DNA of 8,121 nucleotides from JBAYVY01 sp041674345 (GTDB lineage Bacteria > Planctomycetota > Phycisphaerae > Phycisphaerales > Zrk34). Positions 1 to 4,794 of the stretch are shown here, piece by piece. Location: assembly GCA_041674345.1 (NCBI GenBank), contig JBAYVY010000161.1:1-8121 (forward strand), in the 5' to 3' direction. Under the pieces are notes generated by a model. The model saw only the letters and a program-made list of their open reading frames with translations. It made no database searches and was not told the origin of the DNA. How positions within the stretch are numbered: position 1 is the stretch's first letter; every line of letters begins with the position of its first letter. A program made the position numbers and the translations under genes.

Positions 1-777
1 ATTGAGCGAGCTTCCGGGGGCGAGCAGTTCGAGGTATTGGTTGCGATTGGAATAGGAGGCGATTTGGTCGGTGGTATCGGTGGCACCGACGGAGATGATG
101 TTGTCCATGATGGCGGGGAGGGACATGCTGGTGGATGAGCCGCTGTTGCCGGAGGCGACGGCGACGACGATGTTCATGTTTTTGAGGGTGTTGAACGCGG
201 CGGCGATGCGGTTGTAGGTGGAGTAGGTGGGCACACCGGCCGGGGAAGTGTAGAGCGTGCTGGACCCCATCGAAAGATTGACGGCGGTGATGTTGAGGGA
301 AGTGGCGTTGGTGACGACCCATTCGAGGGACTTGGCGATGTCGGAGAAAGCGCCGGTACCGTCGGACGCCAGGGCGCGGACGGAGACGAATTCGACGCCC
401 GGCGCGACGCCGAGGCGGGACGGATCGCGTGAGCCGATGACGCCGGCGACGAAGGTGGCGTGGCCGTTTTGATCGGCGTATTGGCTGGGGGTGGTGGAGC
501 CGTAGGTTGCGCCGGCGGCGTAGTTGATGCCTGCGACGACGGTGCTTGAGCCGAGCGCGGGATGGTTGAGTTGGATGCCGGTGTCGATCACGGCGACGCG
601 CTGGGATTGGCCGGTGATGTCATCGCGTCCGTCGAGATTGGGGAAGAGGGACTGGACCTGCGACAGGCCGATCGCATCGACCGGAAGCAATGAGCCGTTG
701 GCGGCGGCGGCGGTGAGGGAAAAGAACAACGCTGCGGCCAAGGCCCACAGGCCTCGCCCGATGATTCGGCTGGTCAT
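1..777 (-). CDS. Secreted subtilisin-like serine peptidase (S8), partial (C-terminus beyond window)
   Basis: Reading leftward from the ATG at 777, 259 codons stay open to the window edge. Residues 1 to about 26 are a Sec signal peptide (basic MTSRIIGR start, hydrophobic LWALAAALFF core, small residues TAAAA before the likely cleavage). The peptidase core follows: catalytic Asp65 in VAVIDTG, catalytic His106 in NGHATFVAG, the substrate-binding strand AVNLSMG near 166-172, and ASGNSG near 208-213, which holds the oxyanion-hole Asn. The serine motif (GTSMA type) lies beyond the edge and cannot be checked. The His motif has Ala where most subtilases have Gly (HGT); this is a mild variation. A good ribosome binding site (AAGAGGT, 785-791) lies 7 nt upstream and fixes the start. 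The protein is probably exported to degrade extracellular or periplasmic protein. The class is clear; the substrate is unknown. Confidence 0.93.
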   Translation of the reverse strand, partial: MTSRIIGRGLWALAAALFFSLTAAAANGSLLPVDAIGLSQVQSLFPNLDGRDDITGQSQRVAVIDTGIQLNHPALGSSTVVAGINYAAGATYGSTTPSQYADQNGHATFVAGVIGSRDPSRLGVAPGVEFVSVRALASDGTGAFSDIAKSLEWVVTNATSLNITAVNLSMGSSTLYTSPAGVPTYSTYNRIAAAFNTLKNMNIVVAVASGNSGSSTSMSLPAIMDNIISVGATDTTDQIASYSNRNQYLELLAPGSSLN

Positions 778-784
778 GGCAACT

Positions 785-791
785 ACCTCTT
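785..791 (-). promoter_or_regulatory. Ribosome binding site of the subtilase gene
   Basis: On the minus strand this reads AAGAGGT, 7 nt before the ATG at 777. It begins right after the 3' arm of the leader hairpin at 792-830, so folding of the leader could affect its accessibility. Confidence 0.6.
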
Positions 792-830
792 TGAATCAGC
801 GGAAGAAAATACGAGTGTCCGCTGGATTCA
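792..830 (-). promoter_or_regulatory. Leader hairpin next to the subtilase ribosome binding site
   Basis: Positions 792-802 (TGAATCAGCGG) pair with 819-830 (CCGCTGGATTCA). This gives 11 base pairs with one bulged base, around a 16-nt A-rich loop (U-rich in the transcript). In the minus-strand mRNA the hairpin ends directly before the AAGAGGU ribosome binding site. The pairing is seen in the sequence; an effect on translation or mRNA stability is inferred. Confidence 0.45.
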
Positions 831-849
831 TCGGGCAGTTACCGGAGCG

Positions 850-878
850 GGTTAAGCGCGGGGATGAAAATGTGTCAA
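850..878 (-). promoter_or_regulatory. Possible sigma70-type promoter of the subtilase gene
   Basis: The minus strand has a perfect -35 hexamer TTGACA (878-873), a 17-nt spacer and a poor -10 hexamer TTAACC (855-850, two of six consensus bases). This would start a leader of about 65 nt that contains the hairpin at 792-830. The -35 box is convincing and the -10 box is weak. Confidence 0.3.
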
Positions 879-940
879 GGGGAAATATGAAAAAAGCAGC
901 GATGAGCGATGCACGGGCCGGTGCAATCGGCACAGATGGC

Positions 941-965
941 GCGGGGTGATTTTACCGCACCCCGC
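941..965 (-). terminator. Hairpin downstream of the PII gene (possible terminator)
   Basis: GCGGGGTG (941-948) is perfectly complementary to CACCCCGC (958-965), leaving a 9-nt loop. It starts about 25 nt after the PII stop codon. No U-tract follows directly; the first run of Us is about 40 nt further on, near 890-895. It may act as a 3' end-stabilising or Rho-assisted terminator hairpin instead of a classical intrinsic terminator. Confidence 0.35.
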
Positions 966-989
966 ACAGCCGCACTCCGCACATCGCAT

Positions 990-1328
990 TTACAGGGCGT
1001 CGTTATCGGTTTCGCCGGTGCGGACGCGGATGGCTTTCTGGATGGGATAGACGAAGATTTTGCCGTCGCCGATTTCGCCGGTGCGTGCGCTGGAGATGAT
1101 GGCATCGAGGGCCTTGTCGAGGTCTTCGCTGCGCACGCAGATTTTCATCATCACCTTGGGGACGAAGCCGACGTCCATGCGGGCGCCGCGGTAGCGTTCG
1201 GTGTGGCCTTTTTGGCGACCGAATCCTTTGACCTCGAACGCGGTGACGCCGAGGATGCCCAGCCGGCTGAGCGCGGACTTGACGGCATCGACCTTGGCGG
1301 GTTTGACAACGGCTTCAATCATCTGCAT
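990..1328 (-). CDS. glnB: Nitrogen regulatory protein PII (GlnB/GlnK family) lacking Tyr51
   Basis: This 112-residue protein aligns with canonical PII proteins without gaps, so family numbering applies directly. The family is a homotrimeric cytoplasmic sensor of ATP/ADP and 2-oxoglutarate that binds targets such as AmtB, NAGK or the adenylyltransferase through its T-loop. Visible hallmarks are KP at 9-10, VKGFGRQKGHTERYRG at 33-48 including Gln39, Lys58, the B-loop TGEIGDGKIFV at 83-93, and Arg101/Arg103. Tyr46 is kept, but position 51, the tyrosine that is uridylylated in proteobacteria and adenylylated in actinobacteria, is Met (RGARMDVGF). Position 49, the cyanobacterial phospho-serine, is Ala. 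GGAGAT lies 6 nt upstream of the start. No amtB or glnA adjoins it, so GlnB and GlnK cannot be told apart. The family call is certain; the lack of covalent T-loop control is inferred. Confidence 0.95.
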   Translation of the reverse strand: MQMIEAVVKPAKVDAVKSALSRLGILGVTAFEVKGFGRQKGHTERYRGARMDVGFVPKVMMKICVRSEDLDKALDAIISSARTGEIGDGKIFVYPIQKAIRVRTGETDNDAL

Positions 1329-1422
1329 GGCGGTATCTCCAAAAATGCAAGGACGTGGATATCACCCGCCGACCATCCGCTGGCCGACGGACATATCTTC
1401 GCAGATACCCCCTCTTTATGCA

Positions 1423-1437
1423 GCAGAACTGGCACCA
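1423..1437 (-). promoter_or_regulatory. Weak sigma54-like -24/-12 element upstream of the PII gene
   Basis: The minus strand reads TGGTGCCAGTTCTGC, with GG and GC at the correct 12-nt spacing for a sigma54 promoter (consensus TGGCAC-N5-TTGC). It lacks the CA of the -24 box and the first T of the -12 box. PII genes are often sigma54-controlled, which is why it is listed. The rest of the 262-nt gap between 1328 and 1591 holds an AT-rich stretch (about 1455-1525) and no gene that I can see. Confidence 0.2.
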
Positions 1438-1567
1438 CTGCATGAGGAATCAGCGCGATACGATGAGGCATTGAACAAACAACATGCCATTACAATAAAA
1501 CAGGCAATCATGCGTAAAATTTAATCATTCGGTCCCGCCGAGGCCGATCCCCGACCAAGAATCATGC

Positions 1568-1592
1568 AAAAACCGCCCTGAAAAGCCGGTTT
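1568..1592 (-). terminator. Intrinsic terminator overlapping the hydrolase stop codon
   Basis: On the minus strand AAACCG (1592-1587) pairs with CGGTTT (1575-1570) around an 11-nt loop, and the 3' arm runs into five Ts (1572-1568). The 5' arm includes the last two bases of the TAA stop. The stem is short but well placed to end the metallophosphoesterase-hydrolase transcript. Confidence 0.55.
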
Positions 1593-2160
1593 ACAGCAGC
1601 GACAGGGCCTGCGAAAGCCAGCCCGCCTGCCAGTGGTGCGCCATCCTGGGGCGGGGCAGAAACGTGTGATCGGCGTGCAGTTCAGTCAGCCGATGGGAAA
1701 ACGTCGCCATTTCATCATGGAAATTGGCCCCGGAAATCAGGATCAGCCGGTGCGTCGGACCGAGCGTGGGGGCGAGCGCCGCGGCATGAGTCAGGGGCAG
1801 ATCGTCGCGCCAGGTCCGGTCATCGGCATAAAAATCGGCGGCATCACCGGGATACGTGATCGACCGAGCCACCGGGGCGTCGAACACGATGGTCGCGGCA
1901 ACGCTATCGCCCAACTCACGCATCAGGTTGATCGCGCCGAGACCCGATTTACTGAAACCCACCAGCACGAACGATCGCAATCGCATGGCGCGAATCTGAT
2001 CGGCGGCCTGCCGGCGAATCGCTGCGTTGTACCACACCTGTCGCGGAAAACGCACCTGATGCACGCGCCAATCGGGGTGATCGGCGACGTGATCTGGCGT
2101 CGAACCGTAAGTCGCATCCCCCGGCACGGTCGCGGGCAAAATGACAAGGTCACGCGTCAT
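1591..2160 (-). CDS. Small alpha/beta hydrolase
   Basis: The protein has 189 residues and an alpha/beta-hydrolase pattern. Strand beta-5 and the nucleophile elbow are at 64-73 (FVLVGFSKSG, nucleophile Ser70). IVFDAPVA at 91-98 is the next strand. LILISGANFHDE at 139-150 offers Asp149 as the likely acid, and MAHHW at 173-177 offers His175 or His176 as the base. Short domains without a lid are typical of carboxylesterase-like or dienelactone hydrolase-like members, but the substrate cannot be read from the sequence. There is no signal peptide, so it should be cytoplasmic. No good Shine-Dalgarno sequence precedes the ATG. The stop codon of the metallophosphoesterase lies 31 nt upstream on the same strand, which suggests one transcript and perhaps translational coupling; a terminator follows directly. 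The fold is fairly certain; the function is not. Confidence 0.82.
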   Translation of the reverse strand: MTRDLVILPATVPGDATYGSTPDHVADHPDWRVHQVRFPRQVWYNAAIRRQAADQIRAMRLRSFVLVGFSKSGLGAINLMRELGDSVAATIVFDAPVARSITYPGDAADFYADDRTWRDDLPLTHAAALAPTLGPTHRLILISGANFHDEMATFSHRLTELHADHTFLPRPRMAHHWQAGWLSQALSLL

Positions 2161-2191
2161 GGATCAGGTGGCACCGGCGGATAAGCGGGGT

Positions 2192-2953
2192 TCAGCGGCC
2201 TTCGAGCAGGCGTTGGCCGAAGAAGTCGTTGAGGTCGGGGATGGACTCGATTTTTTTAATCACGGCATGAATGTCGTAGTCCAATCGCACGAACTGAAGA
2301 TGATCTTCGTACAAGATCGTGTAACCGGCTTTGGGGTTGCGGTCGCGGGGCTGGCCGACGGAGCCGACGTTGATGACCACCTTTTCCCAGGAGTTGAACG
2401 TGTAGGCGTAGTTCAATTCATCGGGCGGATAGAAGTCGGGTTCATCGGTGAACAGGCCCTGGACGTGGGTGTGGCCGACGAGGCAGGAGCGTTCAACGCG
2501 GTCGAAGATTTGCTGCATTTTCGTCGGCGCGGTGGCGACGTCGTCGGCGAAGATGTATTCGTTGATGGGCCGGCGGGGGGAGCCGTGAACGCAGAGTGTG
2601 CCGTTGAAAGTTTGACGGATGGCGAGCGAGCCGAGAAAGTCCCATCGTTTGGCGCGGCGTGCGGGGTCGGATTCGGTTTCAAGTTGGCGACGTGTCCAGA
2701 ACGCGGCGGACTCGGCCCCGGCGTTGAAGTTGGTCGGTTCGTACAGCACGGCGAAGTCGTGATTGCCCATGAGGGACCATTCGCAGCGCTGGGCGACCAG
2801 ATCGAGGACTTCGCGGGGGTTGGGGCCATAACCGATGATGTCGCCGAGGCAGATGATGCGATGGATGTCGCGCGCGTCGATATCGGCAAGCACGGCTTGA
2901 AGTGCTTCGAGGTTGCCGTGAATGTCGGAGATGACAGCGAGCGGGTAGGTAAT
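2192..2953 (-). CDS. Calcineurin-like metallophosphoesterase with a probable ATT start codon
   Basis: This is a 253-residue two-metal phosphoesterase of the Metallophos_2 (YfcE-like) type. Numbered from the ATT start, the metal and catalytic motifs are all present: DIHGN (Asp10, His12), GD at 37-38, GNHD (Asn64, His65), VHG (His123) and GHTH (His161, His163). Near-relatives begin about seven residues before DIHGN. The only ATG upstream in frame (3067) lies inside a simple-sequence inverted repeat and would add 38 low-complexity residues, including PNFPLPPSHFPLVH. No in-frame ATG, GTG or TTG lies between that ATG and the DIHGN motif. A perfect AAGGAGGT (2959-2966) sits 5 nt before ATT at 2951-2953, giving MTYPLAVISDIHGN. 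It is probably co-transcribed with the hydrolase downstream. The natural substrate (nucleotide, phosphodiester or phosphoprotein) is unknown. Confidence 0.9.
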   Translation of the reverse strand: MTYPLAVISDIHGNLEALQAVLADIDARDIHRIICLGDIIGYGPNPREVLDLVAQRCEWSLMGNHDFAVLYEPTNFNAGAESAAFWTRRQLETESDPARRAKRWDFLGSLAIRQTFNGTLCVHGSPRRPINEYIFADDVATAPTKMQQIFDRVERSCLVGHTHVQGLFTDEPDFYPPDELNYAYTFNSWEKVVINVGSVGQPRDRNPKAGYTILYEDHLQFVRLDYDIHAVIKKIESIPDLNDFFGQRLLEGR

Positions 2954-2958
2954 GGCTG

Positions 2959-2966
2959 ACCTCCTT
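2959..2966 (-). promoter_or_regulatory. Perfect Shine-Dalgarno that sets the metallophosphoesterase start
   Basis: AAGGAGGT on the minus strand, 5 nt before the ATT at 2953. It is the strongest ribosome binding site in the window and is the main reason to reject the ATG at 3067 as the start. Confidence 0.75.
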
Positions 2967-3013
2967 GGGCGAAAGGTTATTGTAGGGTGGGGGGGGCAAG
3001 CGTCAAGGTGGAC

Positions 3014-3099
3014 AAGTGGGAAGTGGGAAGGCGGAAGTGGGAAGTTCGGAATGCGTGTGTGCCTCAAACTTCCGACTTCCGACTTCCCACTTCCGACTT
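3014..3099. repeat. 33+33 bp inverted repeat of GGAAGTS heptamers
   Basis: The left arm at 3014-3046 and the reverse complement of the right arm at 3067-3099 agree at 30 of 33 positions, with a 20-nt loop between them. Both arms consist of tandem heptamers GGAAGTG or GGAAGTC (one GGAAGGC). The right arm includes two bases of the dehydrogenase TAA stop (3098-3100), so the element begins exactly where that gene ends and stops well before the Shine-Dalgarno of the next gene. It resembles the short tandem heptamer repeats found between genes in cyanobacteria and other bacteria. As RNA it would form a long hairpin between the two genes, though no U-tract follows. Confidence 0.8.
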
Positions 3100-3793
3100 A
3101 TTTTTCGACGAAGATGGTTTGACCGGGCGTGAAGTCGCGTTGGCCGGTGATGCAGTCGGTGATGACCTGTGCGACCTGATCGGGGTGGATCGCGGCATCG
3201 GGAGGGACCATTTTGGAATCGAACAACGAACGGAGCATCGGCGTTTCAACGGCACCGGGGGCGATGCACACGGCCCGCACGCCGATGGACTCGCCTTCGC
3301 GCGCGGTGGTGAGGGTCAGCATGTTGACGGCGGCTTTGGCGGCGGCGTAGGCGAAGAAGCCGGGGAACGGATCGCGGCTGGCCATCGACGAGACGTTGAC
3401 GACGAAGCCGGACCGCTGGCGCTGGAAGATCGGCCAGCAGGCGCGGGTCGCGGCATAGATGCTGGTGACGTTGATGTCGAAGGTGGTTCGCCAGTCTTCG
3501 AGGGTGGTGTCGGGAATGGATTTGACGGCGGCGTAACCGGCGACGTTGGCGAGAATGTCGATGCGACCGAACTGTCGATCCACGTCGGCGATGAGTTGTC
3601 CAACGGCGAGCGGATCGGCGACATCGCAGAGGAACCAGTGGGCGTTATCGGGGAACTCGCTGGCGGCGCATTGGAGACGTTCGGGGGATCGTGCGGCGAG
3701 AGCGAGGGTGTAGCCGAGTTGGGCGAGTTGGCGGGCGAGAGCGAGACCGATGCCGCTGGAGCCGCCGGTGATGAGGGCGATTTTTTCGTTCAT
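3098..3793 (-). CDS. Short-chain dehydrogenase/reductase (classical SDR)
   Basis: A 231-residue classical SDR with a Rossmann fold that binds NAD(P)H. The cofactor motif TGGSSGIG is at 9-16. CDV at 56-58 contacts the adenine, and NVAG at 83-86 replaces the usual NNAG. The catalytic tetrad is Asn108, Ser136, Tyr149 and Lys153 (YAAAK), followed by PG at 179-180. Arg35 after beta-2 suggests a preference for NADPH. Substrate residues give no firm clue. The ATG at 3793 starts the fold in the usual place, although no Shine-Dalgarno precedes it. The frame stays open upstream to a GTG at 3940, but that codon lies in a terminator stem, so the longer form is unlikely. A small open frame (3790-3927) ends with its TGA overlapping this ATG. 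The family is certain; the substrate is unknown. Confidence 0.92.
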   Translation of the reverse strand: MNEKIALITGGSSGIGLALARQLAQLGYTLALAARSPERLQCAASEFPDNAHWFLCDVADPLAVGQLIADVDRQFGRIDILANVAGYAAVKSIPDTTLEDWRTTFDINVTSIYAATRACWPIFQRQRSGFVVNVSSMASRDPFPGFFAYAAAKAAVNMLTLTTAREGESIGVRAVCIAPGAVETPMLRSLFDSKMVPPDAAIHPDQVAQVITDCITGQRDFTPGQTIFVEK

Positions 3794-3835
3794 GGGATTA
3801 AACGGTAAGCGGGGGATCGCGAAGCCGCAAGCGGC

Positions 3836-3855
3836 GAGGAAGAGGAAGAGGAAGG
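3836..3855. repeat. Hexamer repeat (GAGGAA)3 in the dehydrogenase leader
   Basis: Three tandem GAGGAA units plus GG form a purine tract on the plus strand, 43 nt upstream of the dehydrogenase ATG. It is one of several purine-rich simple repeats between genes in this window. Confidence 0.7.
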
Positions 3856-3927
3856 CGTTGAGGCAAGCGGAATCGGCGGCGCGGCGAAAGTTTGCGTCGG
3901 GTGAGTATGGGATAAAAAAGCGTCCAT

Positions 3928-3963
3928 AAAAAAACAGCACCGTGCCGTGAAGCAGCGGTGCTG
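3928..3963 (-). terminator. Strong intrinsic terminator upstream of the dehydrogenase
   Basis: On the minus strand CAGCACCG (3963-3956) pairs perfectly with CGGTGCTG (3942-3935) around a 13-nt loop, and seven Ts follow at once (3934-3928). This is the most canonical terminator in the window. It lies more than 190 nt after the nuoI stop and 134 nt before the dehydrogenase start, so it ends a transcript that begins in the gap, or nuoI read-through. Confidence 0.8.
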
Positions 3964-4051
3964 GTGGGAAGAGAGAGAGAGCTAATCGTTGTCGGTCGCG
4001 GCTTCCCAGTTTCTCTCTCTCTCAAACGCGACCGGCTGATTTTTCGTTGAC
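3928..4051 (-). ncRNA. Candidate structured small RNA or terminator-type leader (about 124 nt)
   Basis: This segment runs from a promoter-like site to a strong intrinsic terminator and holds no plausible open frame. It has several complementary segments. A GC-rich stem pairs 3993-4000 (CGGTCGCG) with 4027-4034. An 11-bp GA/TC helix pairs 3971-3981 with 4013-4023. GGGAAG at 3966-3971 is complementary to CTTCCC at 4002-4007. These pairings cross one another, so they are either alternatives or a pseudoknot. That is what one expects of a switching leader RNA or a regulatory sRNA with an exposed GA/CU-rich seed. I do not recognise a known RNA family. It could equally be a conditional attenuator of the dehydrogenase gene. 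The promoter and the RNA itself are inferred; the inverted repeats and terminator are seen. Confidence 0.45.
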
Positions 4052-4057
4052 TGGAGT

Positions 4058-4085
4058 AATATACACCGAGATTTCAGGGATGCAA
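4058..4085 (-). promoter_or_regulatory. Probable sigma70-type promoter of the candidate RNA
   Basis: Minus strand: -35 TTGCAT (4085-4080), 16-nt spacer, -10 TATATT (4063-4058, five of six consensus bases). A run of seven As immediately upstream (near 4090-4096) could serve as an UP element. The predicted start is near 4051, giving a transcript that ends at the terminator at 3928. The rest of the gap to the nuoI stop (4086-4153) shows only a small GNRA-like hairpin (GAATT-GCGA-AATTC, minus strand) and no gene. Confidence 0.5.
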
Positions 4086-4153
4086 GGGTTTTTTTCTTAA
4101 GTTTCCGATAAGAATTTCGCAATTCACGCCAGATTGCCCATTATTACGAAGAT

Positions 4154-4699
4154 TTACATGGGTTTTTGGGCGATGGTCTGGTCGTAAACGCCGAGCAGCT
4201 TGGTTTTGTCGAAGATCATTTCGGCGCGGCTCATGCCAACGATGTCGTATTCGGGGGTCAATTCGATGGCATCGACGGGGCAGGCCTCTTCGCACATGCC
4301 GCAGTAGATGCAGCGCAGTTCGTCGATATCGAACTTGGCGGGATACTTTTCGCGGTCGTCCCACGGGGCCTGTTCGCCTTCGATGTGGATGCAGTGGGCG
4401 GGGCAGGCGGTGGCGCACATGAAACAGGCGACGCACTTGACGCGGCCCTGTTCATCGCGGTTGAGGCGGTGGACGCCGCGGTAGTTCGGCTTGTGCATGC
4501 CGCCTTCGCTGTCGGGCATGAGTTCGCGGCGTTGTTCGGGGTATTCCATCGTTTTGAGATAGCCCGCCCGTTTGCCGGCCAGGGTGCCGAGCATATGGCG
4601 CATGGTCGTGCCCATGCCCTTGAAAACCTCCGGCAGGAACGCGGCCTGCATCGGCGTCATCTTCGGCGGATCAATGATGTAGGTATCTTCATTACGCAT
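4154..4699 (-). CDS. nuoI: NADH-quinone oxidoreductase subunit I (8Fe ferredoxin-like), stand-alone
   Basis: This 181-residue protein is the complex I subunit that carries clusters N6a and N6b and passes electrons toward the quinone site. Two CxxCxxCxxxCP motifs are complete: Cys89, 92, 95 and 99 (CVACFMCATACP) and Cys130, 133, 136 and 140 (CIYCGMCEEACP). The N-terminal part has the NuoI features GMGTTMRHMLG (about 28-38) and YPEQRRELMPDSEGGMHKPNYRGVHRL before the first cluster. An extra Cys103 follows the first motif (CPAHCI). The length is normal for NuoI. No other nuo gene lies in the window: upstream is mqnD and downstream is the RNA/terminator region. So it is detached from the usual nuoH-I-J order, either as a dispersed complex I gene or as an electron carrier. 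The start is the ATG at 4699; the ribosome binding site is weak (TTGGAAAT). Confidence 0.92.
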   Translation of the reverse strand: MRNEDTYIIDPPKMTPMQAAFLPEVFKGMGTTMRHMLGTLAGKRAGYLKTMEYPEQRRELMPDSEGGMHKPNYRGVHRLNRDEQGRVKCVACFMCATACPAHCIHIEGEQAPWDDREKYPAKFDIDELRCIYCGMCEEACPVDAIELTPEYDIVGMSRAEMIFDKTKLLGVYDQTIAQKPM

Positions 4700-4718
4700 G
4701 ATTCATTTCCAATTTCAG

Positions 4719-4738
4719 CCGCGTCTTCCCAGACGCGG
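4719..4738. repeat. Perfect palindromic hairpin between mqnD and nuoI
   Basis: CCGCGTC (4719-4725) pairs with GACGCGG (4732-4738), leaving a 6-nt TTCCCA loop. It sits about 20 nt upstream of the nuoI start and about 56 nt after the mqnD stop, with no U-tract on either side. It is more likely a leader or processing hairpin, or a REP-like dispersed palindrome, than an intrinsic terminator. Confidence 0.5.
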
Positions 4739-4794
4739 TTCCGCCGGGAGAACGAGACACAGGTGACGTATTGTTTGTGATCGCTGGGTTTGGG

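Noticed and set aside
1339..1358. A second sigma54-like site nearer the PII start (TTGCAT preceded by CCACGT on the minus strand)
   Set aside because: The spacing is one base short and the -24 GG is absent.
2141..2959. A 272-codon plus-strand open frame opposite the metallophosphoesterase
   Set aside because: The minus strand carries every metal-binding motif of the phosphoesterase; the plus-strand product is Gly/Val/Asp-rich with no recognisable domain.
2954..3067. N-terminal extension of the metallophosphoesterase to the ATG at 3067
   Set aside because: The 38 residues are translated from the heptamer inverted repeat and spacer, and a perfect Shine-Dalgarno lies inside the extension just before ATT 2953.
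2987..3808. A 273-codon plus-strand open frame opposite the dehydrogenase
   Set aside because: The minus-strand frame has the full SDR motif set; the plus-strand product is Gly/Glu/Asp-rich shadow coding.
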